From NCBI RefSeq assembly GCF_037300705.1, contig NZ_CP147776.1, forward strand, positions 2,728,001 to 2,792,000: DNA of 64,000 nucleotides, written 5' to 3'. Position 1 is the stretch's first letter. Each line of letters starts with the position of its first letter. Under the pieces are notes generated by a model. It saw nothing but the letters and a program-made list of their open reading frames with translations, was not told the origin of the DNA and searched no databases. Shown one piece after another: positions 26,615 through 40,743 of this stretch. Origin of the DNA: Massilia sp. W12. Lineage in GTDB: Bacteria; Pseudomonadota; Gammaproteobacteria; Burkholderiales; Burkholderiaceae_D. Both the position numbers and the translations under genes were made by a program.

Positions 26615-28354
26615 ATGAAATCGCACTTTCCCCTCATCCTGGCGGCCAGCATTCTGGCGCCGCTCGCAGTCACTCAAGCACACGCCACCGCCTTGTATCT
26701 CGCGCCCGACGGCATAGACTCTAACTCCTGCGGCGCTTATGCCAGCCCTTGCAAAACCGTCAAGCGTGCATTACGCACCTCAAGCGGTGTGGACAGATTG
26801 CGTCAGGGTGATCAAATCTATTTCAAGCAGGGGGTGTACACCATCAACTACGCCAACCGTAACGACTATTCGATTAACGATTTCGCCCCGCCGCTTGAGT
26901 CCTGCGCCACGCCCACCCAAAGTAATGCCTTGCTGCTGGGGCTGGATCCCGCCGCAACGGCTGACGCGGTGCTTGAAATGGCGGAGGATTTTGAGGATCC
27001 GGCAGTCAACCGCAACTTTTTCGGCACCTTGATGAGCATCAGCAAAAGCAATTGCGTGATTCTTGACGGCGCGAATGGCGCTAAAAAACGCATCATCCTC
27101 GACGGTAAAGAACGCAAGTTTGGCGGGCTGGATAATCCATATTATCTGGCGCATGAAGGCGGGCCGATTCCTGACGATGACGACCCCATGCCATCTGACG
27201 CCAGCCTGCTGCAAGTCAAACATGACATTCCGGCAAACGAGCCGCCGAGCGCCTTGAGCTATGGCGGCGTGGTGATCAAAAACATGGAAGTGCGCAACAC
27301 GCGCGGGCGCGGCATCCGGGTGAGTTTGTATAAAAATGTCGAAATCTCAAATAATATTGTGCGCAATGTGAATTATCGGGCGATTGGCGGTTTTGGCGAA
27401 AATGTGCGTATCCTGAATAATCATGTCAGCGATGCGGCAAAAATCAATCGTAACAATATCGTGTTTTATGCCAAGCAGCGGTCCGGCGGTTGGCCTGGGG
27501 TGGTGCAGATGGGCGGCGATTGGACTTTCCACTCCATTTTTCCGCGCTCGAAAAACATCGTCATTTCCGGCAATCTGGTCGAAAAAAGCTGGGGTGAAGG
27601 CATTATGTGCAGCTGTGATGAAGCGCAAATCCGTGGCAATACCGTGCGCGACACTTATTCTGTCGGCATCTATTTGCACCAGCTCAGCAAAGCGCTTGTC
27701 GAACAAAACTACATTTACACCACCACTGCCTGGTATCACCGCCCGCTCCAGCGCACTCCGGTGATTCCACCCTCGCCTGTGCCGGACAATTTACGCCGTC
27801 CAATGAATGGCTTCACACTGGCAAGTGAACAAAGTGTGCATGGATCAATCAGATTAAGCGATATTCAGGTGCGCAATAATCTGATTCACACCACCGCTTT
27901 TGGCATCAATTATTGGTATGACAGCAATAACCCCGGCCCGGATAATACCTACGAAAAGATCAATATCTCGCACAATACCATTCTCAACAGTCAAAGCAGT
28001 CACGCAATCTATATCGACACGCTGCCGCCGACATCGATGCGCTCACCGGATAATCTGATTGCGAATAACCTGATTGAAAGAACTGCAAGTGGTCAGGATA
28101 TCCGGGTTACTGACACCGATCTGTGGTTGATCAGCGGCAACTATATGATCAATCGTGGTGATTACAGCATCTTTGCCAGACTGGACGCAGACCGCAGCCT
28201 GCATGCCGGCAGCCCGCCTTATTTATTCCGCCCGGCGACTGGACACCCTGTGCGCAATTATCCTACCCAATCTACCTTCACCACCGGTGTATTGAAGGAT
28301 TGGGATTTGCAATCGCGCATTCCGTTCAAGCCCATCCCTGGCATTTTTGAATAA
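26615..28354 (+). CDS. Secreted right-handed beta-helix protein (pectate-lyase-like fold)
   Basis: A 579-residue protein with a signal peptide (PLILAASILAPLAVTQAHA) followed by LYLAPDGIDSNSCGAYASPC, the typical opening of secreted beta-helix proteins. The body contains many short hydrophobic/Asn repeats (VEISNNIVRNV, VRILNNHVSDA, IVISGNLVEKS, AQIRGNTVRDT, INISHNTILNS) characteristic of a right-handed parallel beta-helix as in pectate lyases and some polysaccharide lyases. The Asn ladder is clear, but I cannot name a substrate or catalytic residues. AAGGAGG eight bases before the ATG at 26615 settles the start. It lies between two DUF4214 metalloprotease genes, so a role in extracellular polymer breakdown is possible but inferred. 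Confidence 0.85.
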   Translation: MKSHFPLILAASILAPLAVTQAHATALYLAPDGIDSNSCGAYASPCKTVKRALRTSSGVDRLRQGDQIYFKQGVYTINYANRNDYSINDFAPPLESCATPTQSNALLLGLDPAATADAVLEMAEDFEDPAVNRNFFGTLMSISKSNCVILDGANGAKKRIILDGKERKFGGLDNPYYLAHEGGPIPDDDDPMPSDASLLQVKHDIPANEPPSALSYGGVVIKNMEVRNTRGRGIRVSLYKNVEISNNIVRNVNYRAIGGFGENVRILNNHVSDAAKINRNNIVFYAKQRSGGWPGVVQMGGDWTFHSIFPRSKNIVISGNLVEKSWGEGIMCSCDEAQIRGNTVRDTYSVGIYLHQLSKALVEQNYIYTTTAWYHRPLQRTPVIPPSPVPDNLRRPMNGFTLASEQSVHGSIRLSDIQVRNNLIHTTAFGINYWYDSNNPGPDNTYEKINISHNTILNSQSSHAIYIDTLPPTSMRSPDNLIANNLIERTASGQDIRVTDTDLWLISGNYMINRGDYSIFARLDADRSLHAGSPPYLFRPATGHPVRNYPTQSTFTTGVLKDWDLQSRIPFKPIPGIFE

Positions 28355-28894
28355 ACGGGCGGCTGTTCAGGCGCAAAAACCTGAACAGCTTGATACCGCG
28401 CCAGCCTGCGTTGCCGTATCTGCTTTGAGAGAAAAAGCATTTTCAGGCTGGCTCTGACCGATCTCGCCCGCACAATGCCTGCTGCGCCTGGTGTCGGCCT
28501 CATGTCAACACATTGCAATCCTGTGCAAGCCGGATGCACAGCGCCTGCTCTGTGCTCAAGCCACCCATATCAATATTACTTGCCACACAAGATGCAAAAC
28601 ACAGCATAAGCGGACATAGCAAGCGATGCGGTCTTTTTTTTATAAAAATTTTACAGTACTGATAGCATTTTCAGACCGTATAATCATGCCCCAAGAAGCA
28701 TGCAATGTATCAAAAACACTGCGCTGTCTGATAGCGATGGCTTGTCGCACAAAGGCGCTTTGATTGACATCGGATTATTATGAAAAATCACATTTATACA
28801 TGAATGAATCCACACAATCCGTCCCCGTTCGAGCATGCATTCCGACCGGGTTCGCATTTCCCCGTCTGAGGTATCAATTCAGCTGATTTCCACC
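28355..28894. other. AT-rich leader region before the third metalloprotease gene
   Basis: About 540 bases without a gene. It begins with the hairpin after the beta-helix gene. Around 28635-28690 it is very AT-rich and contains a perfect TATAAT at 28679-28684, a candidate minus-10 element, though no good minus-35 stands at the right distance. If it is used, the 5' leader of the next gene is about 200 bases. Confidence 0.4.
28361..28388 (+). terminator. Hairpin after the beta-helix protein gene
   Basis: A 10-base-pair stem (GCTGTTCAGG with CCTGAACAGC) around an eight-base loop, seven bases after the stop. Only TT follows, so it may be a weak terminator or an mRNA-stabilising stem. Confidence 0.6.
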
Positions 28895-30214
28895 ATGTCC
28901 AACATCACCGCCAGCATTCCCGCTTCTGCCAAGCCGCCATTTTCCGGCCTGGTGCATATCGATTCGCTTCTCACCAACTATCTATCCTGGAATTTTGTAA
29001 CGAACGCGAATAATACAATTCGCTATACCTTCGCATTGGAGGACGCTGACCCGCGGGGCTTAAGCGCATTCACAACGGCGCAACAGGGGCATACCAGAGG
29101 ATTGATGCAGTATGTCACCCAGATCACCGGCATCAAACTTGAAGAGGTGGATAATGTGGATGCTGCGAATTGGCGTTTCTCGAATGGCAATGTCTGGCCA
29201 CGCGAATGGGCTGGCGCCACTTTCCCCAAAGATTTGACGGAAAGCACTGAAAAAGGGACTGAGTACCGGGCACAGGCTGAAATCTTTTTAGATAACGAAG
29301 AGTTTGAATATTTGACGTGGGATTTGACGCCAGGAAAAACCGGTTATCAAATTTTACTGCACGAAGTTGGCCATGCGCTGGGTTTAGGTCATCCTTTCGA
29401 TGGAGAAGTCAGGCTGCCACATGAACAAGACCATACTGACAACACTTTGATGTCTTACACAAGTGGTAAGACGCAAAGCACATACAGCCCGAACGATTTG
29501 GCGGCATTGCATTGGCTGTACGGCGGCGATGGCTTAGGCGGCAAGCTTGGCCTTGGCGCCGAAGGAAGATATCTGACCGGAACGGCACAGAAAGAAGAAC
29601 TGCGCGGCAGTGGCGGCAATGATCTTCTGGTGGGAAATGGCGGCGGCGATACCCTGTATGGCGAGGCCGGGATAGACACTGCGGTTTTCAATCAAGCGCT
29701 GAGTTCCTACAACATCATCAAACAAGACAATGGCGTCTTGACGGTCAGCCCAAAGGAAAATGCCGGCGATAGCAATACCTTGCACAATGTTGAGCGCTTA
29801 CGCTTTAGCGATCAATATCTGAACTTTGATCTGGATGGCGCCTCCGGCCAGATTTATCGCTTATATCAGGCGGCGTTTGACCGCAAGCCGGATGCGTCAG
29901 GCTTGGGTTTCTGGTTTCATCAAATGGAGAAAAATGGCGCCAGTCTGCATCAAATCGCGCAAGGCTTTATGCAGTCAGATGAGTTCCAAAAAATGTATGG
30001 CGCCAATCCGGATCACAAAACCTTGATCAATCTGATGTACCAGCATGTCTTGCATCGCACGCCTGATGCGGAAGGGGAGAAATTCTGGCTGGATACGCTC
30101 AAGCAAGGCAAGGCGCCAGCAGAGATACTGAGTTTTTTTGCCCAATCCCCGGAAAATCAGGCTCAGCTTAACGGCGTCATGCAGCAGGGAATGGCGTTTT
30201 CCCTGTTTAGCTAA
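28895..30214 (+). CDS. Serralysin-like (M10) metalloprotease with short RTX and DUF4214, paralog
   Basis: A 439-residue paralog of the minus-strand gene at 24450. The zinc motif HEVGHALGLGHPF (His156, His160, His166), the Met-turn NTLMSYT, an RTX stretch (GSGGNDLLVGNGGGDTLYGE) and a DUF4214 domain (IYRLYQAAFDRKPDASGLGF) are in the same order. The start at 28895 is chosen because MSNITASIP... then aligns with the N-terminus of the paralog (both reach HIDSLL/HIDALI); an ATG at 28835 would add 20 unrelated residues. There is no signal peptide. It is transcribed towards, and convergent with, the def gene 26 bases beyond its stop. Secretion route and substrate are unknown. Confidence 0.9.
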   Translation: MSNITASIPASAKPPFSGLVHIDSLLTNYLSWNFVTNANNTIRYTFALEDADPRGLSAFTTAQQGHTRGLMQYVTQITGIKLEEVDNVDAANWRFSNGNVWPREWAGATFPKDLTESTEKGTEYRAQAEIFLDNEEFEYLTWDLTPGKTGYQILLHEVGHALGLGHPFDGEVRLPHEQDHTDNTLMSYTSGKTQSTYSPNDLAALHWLYGGDGLGGKLGLGAEGRYLTGTAQKEELRGSGGNDLLVGNGGGDTLYGEAGIDTAVFNQALSSYNIIKQDNGVLTVSPKENAGDSNTLHNVERLRFSDQYLNFDLDGASGQIYRLYQAAFDRKPDASGLGFWFHQMEKNGASLHQIAQGFMQSDEFQKMYGANPDHKTLINLMYQHVLHRTPDAEGEKFWLDTLKQGKAPAEILSFFAQSPENQAQLNGVMQQGMAFSLFS

Positions 30215-30239
30215 GCCAAGCCCCGGTGCTGCGGTGCGC

Positions 30240-30788
30240 TTAATCATCCGCCAATTGCTGCCCCGGAAACAATTCTTCAATGAAGCCGAAATAACGCATA
30301 TCCTTGATCCGCATCGGGTACAGCACGCCTTGCAAATGGTCGCATTCGTGCTGCACCACGCGCGCATGAAAGCCGCTTGCCTCGCGTTCAATCGCCTGGC
30401 CATATTGATCAAAGCCGCTGTAACGCAAGCGGGTGTGACGCGGCACCAGGCCGCGCATGCCGGGCACCGATAAACAGCCTTCCCAGCCCTCTTCCATCTG
30501 CGGCCCTATCGGCTGCAGCACGGGATTGATCAAGATAGTCGGCGGCACCGGCGGTGCGTCCGGGTAACGCGGGTTGGGCGCGCCCGAGCCGAAAATCACC
30601 AGCTGCAGATCGACCCCGACTTGCGGCGCGGCCAGACCGGCGCCATTCACCGCCTGCATGGTGGCGCACATATCCGCAATCAAGGCGTGCAGTTCCGGCG
30701 TATCAAACTGGCGCACCGGCTGCGCCACCCGCAACAGGCGCGCATCGCCCATGCGCAAAATCGGCAGTACACGTCCCTTCTGCTCCAT
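30240..30788 (-). CDS. def: Peptide deformylase
   Basis: A 182-residue deformylase that removes the formyl group from nascent proteins. All three family motifs are present: [10 protein letters not shown] (residues 49-58), EGCLSVPG (103-110, metal ligand Cys105) and QHECDHL (ligands His147 and His151, catalytic Glu148). The ATG at 30788 overlaps the galU stop by one base (TGATG), so translation is coupled to galU. This gene is not the def-fmt pair often seen near rRNA-processing genes, so it may be a second copy in the genome. Confidence 0.95.
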   Translation of the reverse strand: MEQKGRVLPILRMGDARLLRVAQPVRQFDTPELHALIADMCATMQAVNGAGLAAPQVGVDLQLVIFGSGAPNPRYPDAPPVPPTILINPVLQPIGPQMEEGWEGCLSVPGMRGLVPRHTRLRYSGFDQYGQAIEREASGFHARVVQHECDHLQGVLYPMRIKDMRYFGFIEELFPGQQLADD

Positions 30789-31684
30789 CAATCTTCCCCG
30801 TTGCGACCTTGTTGCAAATCGCTCAGATATTGACGGAATTCATTGGCGGTCTCAGGGTGTTTCAAGCCCATCGCCACCATCGCCTTCAAATAGCCGATTT
30901 TCGAGCCGCAGTCATAGCGTATGCCGTCATAGCGGTATGCCAGCACGCGCTCGGCTTTCATCAAAGCGGCGATGCCGTCGGTGAGCTGAATTTCACCGCC
31001 GGCGCCAGTGCCCAAGCCTTCCAGGAATTCAAAAATCTTGGGCGAAAGCACATACCGGCCCACCACCGCCAGGGTGGACGGCGCGTCTTCAGGCTGCGGC
31101 TTTTCCACAATCCCATCCACCAGCTCTAATTGCGGGCGGTAGGAATGCGCGCTGACAATCCCGTATTGCTTGGTGTTGGCGCGCGGCACATCGTGCACCG
31201 CCAGCAGGCTGCAGCCTTCATATTCATAGACATCGCTCATCTGGCGCAATACCGGCAAGGTCTGGCCGCTGACATCCATAAAGTCGTCGGCCAGAATCAC
31301 CGCAAACGGCTCATCGCCAATCACCGGGCGCGCGCACAGCACCGCATGGCCCAAACCCAGCGGCTCGGATTGGCGGATGTAGATGCAGGAAATGTGTTTT
31401 GGAATCACATTGCGCACCTGCTCCAGCAATTTTTGCTTGCCGGCCTCTTCCAATTCCGATTCCAGCTCATAGGCTTTGTCGAAATGGTCTTCAATCGCGC
31501 GCTTATTGCGCCCGGTGATGAAAATCATCTCCGTAATGCCAGCCGCGACCGCTTCTTCTACTGCATATTGGATCAAGGGCTTATCGACGATGGGCAGCAT
31601 TTCCTTGGGCTGCGCTTTGGTGGCCGGTAAAAAACGGCTGCCCAGGCCGGCAACGGGAAATACGGCTTTTCTGATTTTTTTCAT
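30788..31684 (-). CDS. galU: UTP-glucose-1-phosphate uridylyltransferase
   Basis: A 298-residue GalU, which makes UDP-glucose for polysaccharide and lipopolysaccharide synthesis. The N-terminal nucleotide-binding signature [18 protein letters not shown] and the following [19 protein letters not shown] are diagnostic, as is [15 protein letters not shown]. The gene begins two bases after the ligA stop and overlaps def by one base, so it sits inside the smc-zipA-ligA-galU-def run. Confidence 0.97.
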   Translation of the reverse strand: MKKIRKAVFPVAGLGSRFLPATKAQPKEMLPIVDKPLIQYAVEEAVAAGITEMIFITGRNKRAIEDHFDKAYELESELEEAGKQKLLEQVRNVIPKHISCIYIRQSEPLGLGHAVLCARPVIGDEPFAVILADDFMDVSGQTLPVLRQMSDVYEYEGCSLLAVHDVPRANTKQYGIVSAHSYRPQLELVDGIVEKPQPEDAPSTLAVVGRYVLSPKIFEFLEGLGTGAGGEIQLTDGIAALMKAERVLAYRYDGIRYDCGSKIGYLKAMVAMGLKHPETANEFRQYLSDLQQGRNGED

Positions 31685-31686
31685 TT

Positions 31687-34878
<3,192 letters not shown>

Positions 34879-34882
<4 letters not shown>

Positions 34883-37800
34883 GCTGCTTGCGCCTCAGAA
34901 GCAAAGTTGGCGGCTGACTCCATGTCAACCGCGACGATACGCGACACACCTTGTTCCTGCATGGTGACCCCGATTAACTGCTGGGCCATTTCCATCGCTA
35001 TTTTATTATGCGAAATGAACAGGAACTGCGTGTGCGCAGACATCTTTTTCACCATATTACAGAAGCGTTCGGTATTTGCGTCATCCAGCGGTGCATCCAC
35101 CTCGTCCAATAAGCAGAACGGCGCGGGATTGAGCTGGAACATGGCAAACACCAGGGCGGTGGCGGTGAGCGCCTTTTCGCCGCCGGATAATAAGTGAATC
35201 GTGGCATTTTTTTTGCCCGGCGGCTGCGCCATCACCTGCACCCCGGCGTCAAGAATTTCATCGCCGGTCATGATCAGGCGCGCCTGGCCGCCGCCAAATA
35301 AAATCGGGAACAAGGTCGAGAAGTGGCCATTCACCTTGTCAAAGGTTTCTTGCAATAAGTCGCGCGTCTCGCGGTCAATCTTGGCGATCGCGTCTTCCAG
35401 CGTGGTGATGGCTTCGGTCAAATCCTGGAATTGCGAATCAAGGAATTGCTTGCGCTCTTGCGCTACCGCCAATTCTTCCAGCGCCGCCAGATTCACGGCG
35501 CCCAGCGCGTTAATCTGGTTATTGATGCGCGTGACTTCCCCTTGCAGCCAGGAGGGACGCAGCTCAGGGGTGAGTTTTTGCGCCAGCTCCGCTTCGTTCG
35601 CATTGGCAGCCTGCAATTGCTCAGCGAATTGCTCTTGATTTAAGCGCGCCGCCTGCTCTTTGAGTTGCCATTCGGTGATTTTGTCGCGCAAGGGTTGCAA
35701 GCTGCGTTCGCCCTGCATGCGCGCTTCTTCCATGCCGCGCAGTTTTTGCGTGATCTGGTCTAATTCATGGCGCGCATCAGACAGGGCTTTTTCCTGTCCC
35801 ATGCGGCGGTCTAACAATTCCTGCAAGCCCTCATTTGCGCTCTGATCGTCCAGGCTTTCCAATTCTTCCTGCCCGGCTTGCAGATTTTCCTGCAGCTGCA
35901 AACTCTGCTCACGCGCGGTGGCGATGCCGCGCTCCAATTCGGCAATCCGGTTACGCTGGCTTTTTTCGGCGAATTCAGCCTCGCGCGCCGCATTTTCCGC
36001 ATCGCGCAGGGCTTGCCGCGCCAGCGTCAATTGCGCTTCTTTTTGCAAAAACTGGTTTTGTCCTTCTTCATGGCTGGCCTGCAATTCGGCCAGCTCAATG
36101 TCCAATTCCTCGAATTTCTGCTCAGCTTCAAGCCGGCTTTGCTGGTGCTCGGCTTCCTGCGCGCGGATTTCCGCCAGATCCTGCTCAATCTGCCCGCTGC
36201 GCTGGCGGAAGCGCTCCTCAATTTCAGACAGCTTGACCAGTTCAATCTGGCCATTGTGCACAGCCTGGGTCACGCTTTGCTGCTTTTGCCGCCATTGCAA
36301 AATTTGCTGATTGAGATGATTGAGCTGATTTTCAGCACGCTGCAAACGGCTGCGCGCTTCCTCGGCTAACATCTGCTGGGCGCGGATCTGCTTGCCAAGA
36401 TTGTCGATTTCCTGCTGGCGCGCCAGCATGCCGTCCTGCTCAGAGTCGGCGGCATGAAAGCGCACGCTGTGACGTCCGACCAAATGCCCGGATTGGCAGA
36501 TGAAAGCGCCGCCGGGCGGCAATTCATGACGCCGGGCGAAGGCGTCTTCCACATGCTGGGCCACATAAATCCCGGCCAGCCAGTCTTCCAGCAGGGAGCG
36601 CAGCGCCGGATCATTGAGTTTCAGCAAGGCGGCAAACGGCTGCACCGCCAGCTGCGGCGCGGCGTCCGGCCCTGGCGTTGGCGGGCTGTAGAGCGCCAGC
36701 CGGGCCGGCGGCGCATCGCGCCAAAAACCCTTGACCCAATCCAGGTTCGAGACTTCCAAGGCCCCGGCGCGCTCGCGCAGCACGGCTTCCAGCGCGGTTT
36801 CCCAGCCGGCTTCGATATGCAACTGCTGCCACAGGCGCGGCAAGTGGTCCAGCCCATGTTTTTGCAACCAGGGTTGCACCTTGCCCGTGCTTTGCACTTT
36901 TTCCTGCAACTGGCGCAGGGCGGCAAGGCGCGCTTCGAGCTGCGCCAGGGTGGCTTGTTCCTGCTGCGCCAGCTGCTGCGCAGCCTTGCGCTCGTCTTCG
37001 GCTTGCGGCTGCTGGATCTGGCCTTCTTCGAGTTGCTGGCTGATTTCTTCCAGCACCATCTCGCGCTCGGCCTGTTGTTCGCGCAAAAACTGTAAATGCC
37101 CGGCGTCCGGCGCTTGCAAGCCGCCTTTTTCCTGCTGCAAACGTTCACGCCGCGCCGTCAGGCTTGAGAGAATTGCGGCCGCATTGCGCTGATGCGCCGC
37201 TTGCAATTCCAGCTGCTGTTGCACTTGCATGATTTTGCCGCGCGACTCTGTACTCTTGAGCTGCGCCTGGCGCCAGTCAAATTCAATATTCGGCAAGCGG
37301 TCGTTATGCTGTTGCGCGCTTTCTTGCGCAATCTGCGCCTTCATACCCAATTCTTCCAGCGCGATTCTGGCTTCTTCGAGTTCGCTTTGCTGGTGCTGTA
37401 ATTGCTGCTGCCATTGCTCGCGCTGGGCTTTGACGCTGTTGATCTGGTTTTGCAGGCGCTGACGCGATTCGAGCACAAACTTGATTTGCGCTTCCAGGCT
37501 GCCGATTTCGGCATTGGTCTGATACAAATGCCCTTGCGCCTGATGCAAGCGGTCGCCAATTGCATAATGCGCCTGGCGCATCTGCTCTAAATCCAGCTCG
37601 GTCGAACGCAGGCGCGCGGTTTGTTCTTCCAAACCGTTTTGCGCCAATTCGATTTCGCGGAAGACGCGCGCCTGCTCGGCGGCGGCTTCATTTTTACGCA
37701 ACAGCCAGAGCAGTTTTTGCTTTTCCTCGCCTTCAGCCTGCAGGGAGCGGAATTTATTCGCCACCACCGCCTGCGCTTCGAGTTTTTCCAGATTGGCGTT

Positions 37801-38403
37801 GAGTTCGCGCAAGATGTCTTCCACCCGCACCAGGTTTTCGCGCGTATCGTGCAAGCGGTTTTCAGTTTCGCGCCGCCGCTCTTTGTATTTCGAGACGCCC
37901 GCCGCCTCTTCCAGAAACACGCGCAATTCTTCCGGGCGCGATTCGATAATGCGCGAAATCATGCCCTGGCCAATGATGGCGTAAGCGCGCGGGCCAAGCC
38001 CGGTGCCTAAGAAAATGTCTTGAATATCGCGCCGGCGCACCGGCTGGTTATTGATGTAGTAACTGGATGTGCCATCGCGCGTGAGGGTGCGTTTGACAGC
38101 GATTTCCGCATACTGGCCCCATTGCCCGGAAGCGCGCCCAAGGCTGTTGTCAAACACCAGCTCGACCGAGGCGCGGCCAGCCGGTTTGCGGTGCGTGCTG
38201 CCATTGAAAATCACGTCTTGCATCGACTCGCCGCGCAATTCTGAAGCCTTGGACTCCCCCAACACCCAGCGCACGGCATCGATGATATTGCTCTTGCCGC
38301 AGCCATTCGGGCCGACCACGCCCACCAATTGTCCAGGCACAGCGAAGGATGCCAGATCGACAAAAGATTTAAAGCCCGACAGTTTGATCGAAGTTAAGCG
38401 CAC
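34879..38403 (-). CDS. smc: Chromosome segregation protein SMC
   Basis: A 1174-residue SMC ATPase that compacts and segregates chromosomes. The Walker A motif GPNGCGKSN is at residues 31-39, two long coiled coils flank a hinge at about residues 515-650, the ABC signature LSGGEKALTA is at 1072-1081 and Walker B (FCLLDEVDA) at about 1096-1104. The initiation codon is GTG at 38403, with only a weak Shine-Dalgarno. The stop overlaps the zipA start. No scpA or scpB is in the window. Confidence 0.97.
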
Positions 38404-38675
38404 AGTGTTTTTGCTCTTGGGTTTGCCGCCAGCGGCAAGGTGAACAGTTTGTCAAAGGCTGGCAATGATAGCACTCACAGCCGGCGCGCGCGCTTGGCGT
38501 ATGCGACAAAGCATGGAAATATTATAATTTGAAACACATTAATACTTAAAAACATTCCGGATTGCAATTAATGCAAGCCGATGACATCTGTATTCCTCGT
38601 CATTCGCGTGCTGCGCATATAATGTTGCCGCTGCTGATGCATTGCAGCATTGATCAACCATACCGGACAGATGTC

Positions 38676-39515
38676 ATGACTGAACAATTGCAAAACCTGA
38701 TCGAAGCCGCCTGGGAACAAAGAGCTGAATTTTCACCGGGCAATGCGCCTGCTGATGTTAAGCAGGCGGTGCAGCAAGCCTTGGCTGCGCTGGACGATGG
38801 CAGTATGCGCGTGGCGCAAAAAATCGATGGCCAGTGGCAGGTGAATCAGTGGCTGAAAAAAGCGGTTTTGCTGTCTTTCCGCCTGGAAGGCAATGCGCCC
38901 ATGCCCTGCGGTCAGGGTGACGCCAGCGTGATGCAGTTTTATGACAAAGTGCCGACCAAATTCGCCAACTACACCGAGCAGGATTTTGTGCGCGGCGGTT
39001 TTCGCGTCGTGCCGCCGGCTGTCGCGCGGCGCGGCTCCTTTATCGGCAAAAACGTGGTCTTGATGCCCTCATATGTGAATATCGGCGCATATGTCGATGA
39101 AGGCACGATGGTCGATACCTGGGCCACCGTCGGCTCTTGCGCGCAAATCGGCAAAAACGTGCATCTGTCCGGCGGCGTCGGCATCGGCGGCGTGCTGGAG
39201 CCGATGCAAGCCAATCCCACCATTATCGAAGACAATTGCTTCATCGGCGCGCGCTCGGAAATCGTGGAAGGCGTGATTGTGGAAGAGAATTCGGTGATCT
39301 CGATGGGCGTGTATATCAGCCAATCGACCCGCATTTATGACCGCGAAACCGGTGAAATCAGCTATGGCCGCATTCCGGCAGGTTCGGTGGTGGTGTCCGG
39401 CTCGCTGCCGGCAGCCGATGGCAAACACAGCCTGTATTGCGCCGTGATTGTGAAAAAAGTCGATGCCAAAACCCGCGCCAAGACTGAAATCAATGCCCTT
39501 TTGCGCGCAGACTGA
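38676..39515 (+). CDS. dapD: 2,3,4,5-tetrahydropyridine-2,6-dicarboxylate N-succinyltransferase
   Basis: A 279-residue DapD, the succinyl-CoA-dependent step of the lysine/diaminopimelate pathway. The left-handed beta-helix hexapeptide region is clear (for example [20 protein letters not shown] and [15 protein letters not shown]), as is the family pattern [12 protein letters not shown]. The ATG at 38676 gives the standard length; the frame extending to 38562 adds an unrelated segment. A TATAAT at 38523-38528 is a possible promoter element. dapE lies downstream in the same transcription direction. Confidence 0.97.
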   Translation: MTEQLQNLIEAAWEQRAEFSPGNAPADVKQAVQQALAALDDGSMRVAQKIDGQWQVNQWLKKAVLLSFRLEGNAPMPCGQGDASVMQFYDKVPTKFANYTEQDFVRGGFRVVPPAVARRGSFIGKNVVLMPSYVNIGAYVDEGTMVDTWATVGSCAQIGKNVHLSGGVGIGGVLEPMQANPTIIEDNCFIGARSEIVEGVIVEENSVISMGVYISQSTRIYDRETGEISYGRIPAGSVVVSGSLPAADGKHSLYCAVIVKKVDAKTRAKTEINALLRAD

Positions 39516-39595
39516 GCAATAATGCAAACAGTGCAGGCGCAAGCCACTTTGCGCCTGGTTTTATGCAGATATTTCAGCTCTGTCCGGGAGACTTT

Positions 39596-40738
39596 ATGAC
39601 AATGGATCGCCTGTTTACCTTGATGAAGGAAAAAGACGCATCTGACATGTTTTTTGCAGTCAATGCGCCTGTACACCTGAAAATCAATGGCAACCTGATT
39701 CCCATCAACCAGCAAAGACTGGATCACGACAATATCGCCTCCCTGTTGAGTGAGGTGCTCAGTAAAGAGCAGATGGATGAATTGCTGCGTGATAACGAAT
39801 TGAACATGGGCATACCGGTGGCCAATATTGGCCGCTTCCGCCTGTCTGCTTTCCGCCAGCGCGGCAGCATATCCGCCGTATTCCGCTTTGTGCCGGGCAC
39901 GATTCCGCGTCTGGGCGATCTCGGTCTGCCGCCGGTGTTAGCCGATTTGATCATGGAAAAGCGCGGTTTGATTTTGCTGGTCGGGGCCACCGGCTCCGGC
40001 AAATCGACCACCATCGCTTCGATGCTGGACCACCGCAATGAATTGCGCTCCGGCCACATCCTGACCCTGGAAGATCCGATCGAATACCTGTTCCGCAATA
40101 AAAAATCGATCGTCAACCAGCGTGAAATCGGCACCGACACCGTGAATTTATACACCGCGCTGCGCAATTCCATGCGTCAGGCCCCGGATTGTATTTTGAT
40201 CGGCGAAATCCGCGACAAGGAAACCATGGCGGCCGCCATGGCCTATGCGCAATCCGGCCATCTGGTATTGGCCACGCTGCACGCCAACAACAGCTATAAC
40301 GCCTTAAACCGCATCATCAGCTTCTATCCGATTGAAAACCGGCCTGCGCTGCTGCAGGATTTATCGACCACGATCAAAGCCATCGTTTCCCAGCGCCTGG
40401 TGCGCTCGATCAATGGCGGGCCGCGCACGCCGGCGGTCGAAATCATGGTCAACACGCGCCATATTTCCGAGCTGATCGAAAAAGGCGAAATCGGCCAGAT
40501 CAAAGAAGCGATGGACAAGAGCCTCTCGCCCGGTTCGCAATCGTTTGAAATGGCGCTCTTGCAATTGGTGCGCGATAACAAAGTCAGCCAGGATGAAGCG
40601 CTGGCGAATGCTGACTCGGCCACCAATTTGCTGTGGATGTTGAATAACACCTCGGAAAACAAACCGGGCCAGGTGGAAGTCAAAGCGCCGGAAGAACCTG
40701 CGGCCACTTCTTACACTGAATTCACTTTAAATCTGTAA
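39596..40738 (+). CDS. PilT/PilU-type type IV pilus retraction ATPase
   Basis: A 380-residue hexameric ATPase of the PilT/PilU family. Walker A GATGSGKST is at residues 130-138, followed by the Asp box (LTLEDPIEY), Walker B (CILIGEIRD) and the His box (GHLVLATLHAN). The C-terminal tail beyond about residue 340 is longer than in PilT and closer to PilU. The start at 39596 has GGGAG upstream. It sits inside the dapD-dapE cluster with no other pilus genes near. A pilU-like role as accessory retraction motor is the best guess; the exact ortholog cannot be settled here. Confidence 0.92.
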   Translation: MTMDRLFTLMKEKDASDMFFAVNAPVHLKINGNLIPINQQRLDHDNIASLLSEVLSKEQMDELLRDNELNMGIPVANIGRFRLSAFRQRGSISAVFRFVPGTIPRLGDLGLPPVLADLIMEKRGLILLVGATGSGKSTTIASMLDHRNELRSGHILTLEDPIEYLFRNKKSIVNQREIGTDTVNLYTALRNSMRQAPDCILIGEIRDKETMAAAMAYAQSGHLVLATLHANNSYNALNRIISFYPIENRPALLQDLSTTIKAIVSQRLVRSINGGPRTPAVEIMVNTRHISELIEKGEIGQIKEAMDKSLSPGSQSFEMALLQLVRDNKVSQDEALANADSATNLLWMLNNTSENKPGQVEVKAPEEPAATSYTEFTLNL

Positions 40739-40743
40739 TCTGT

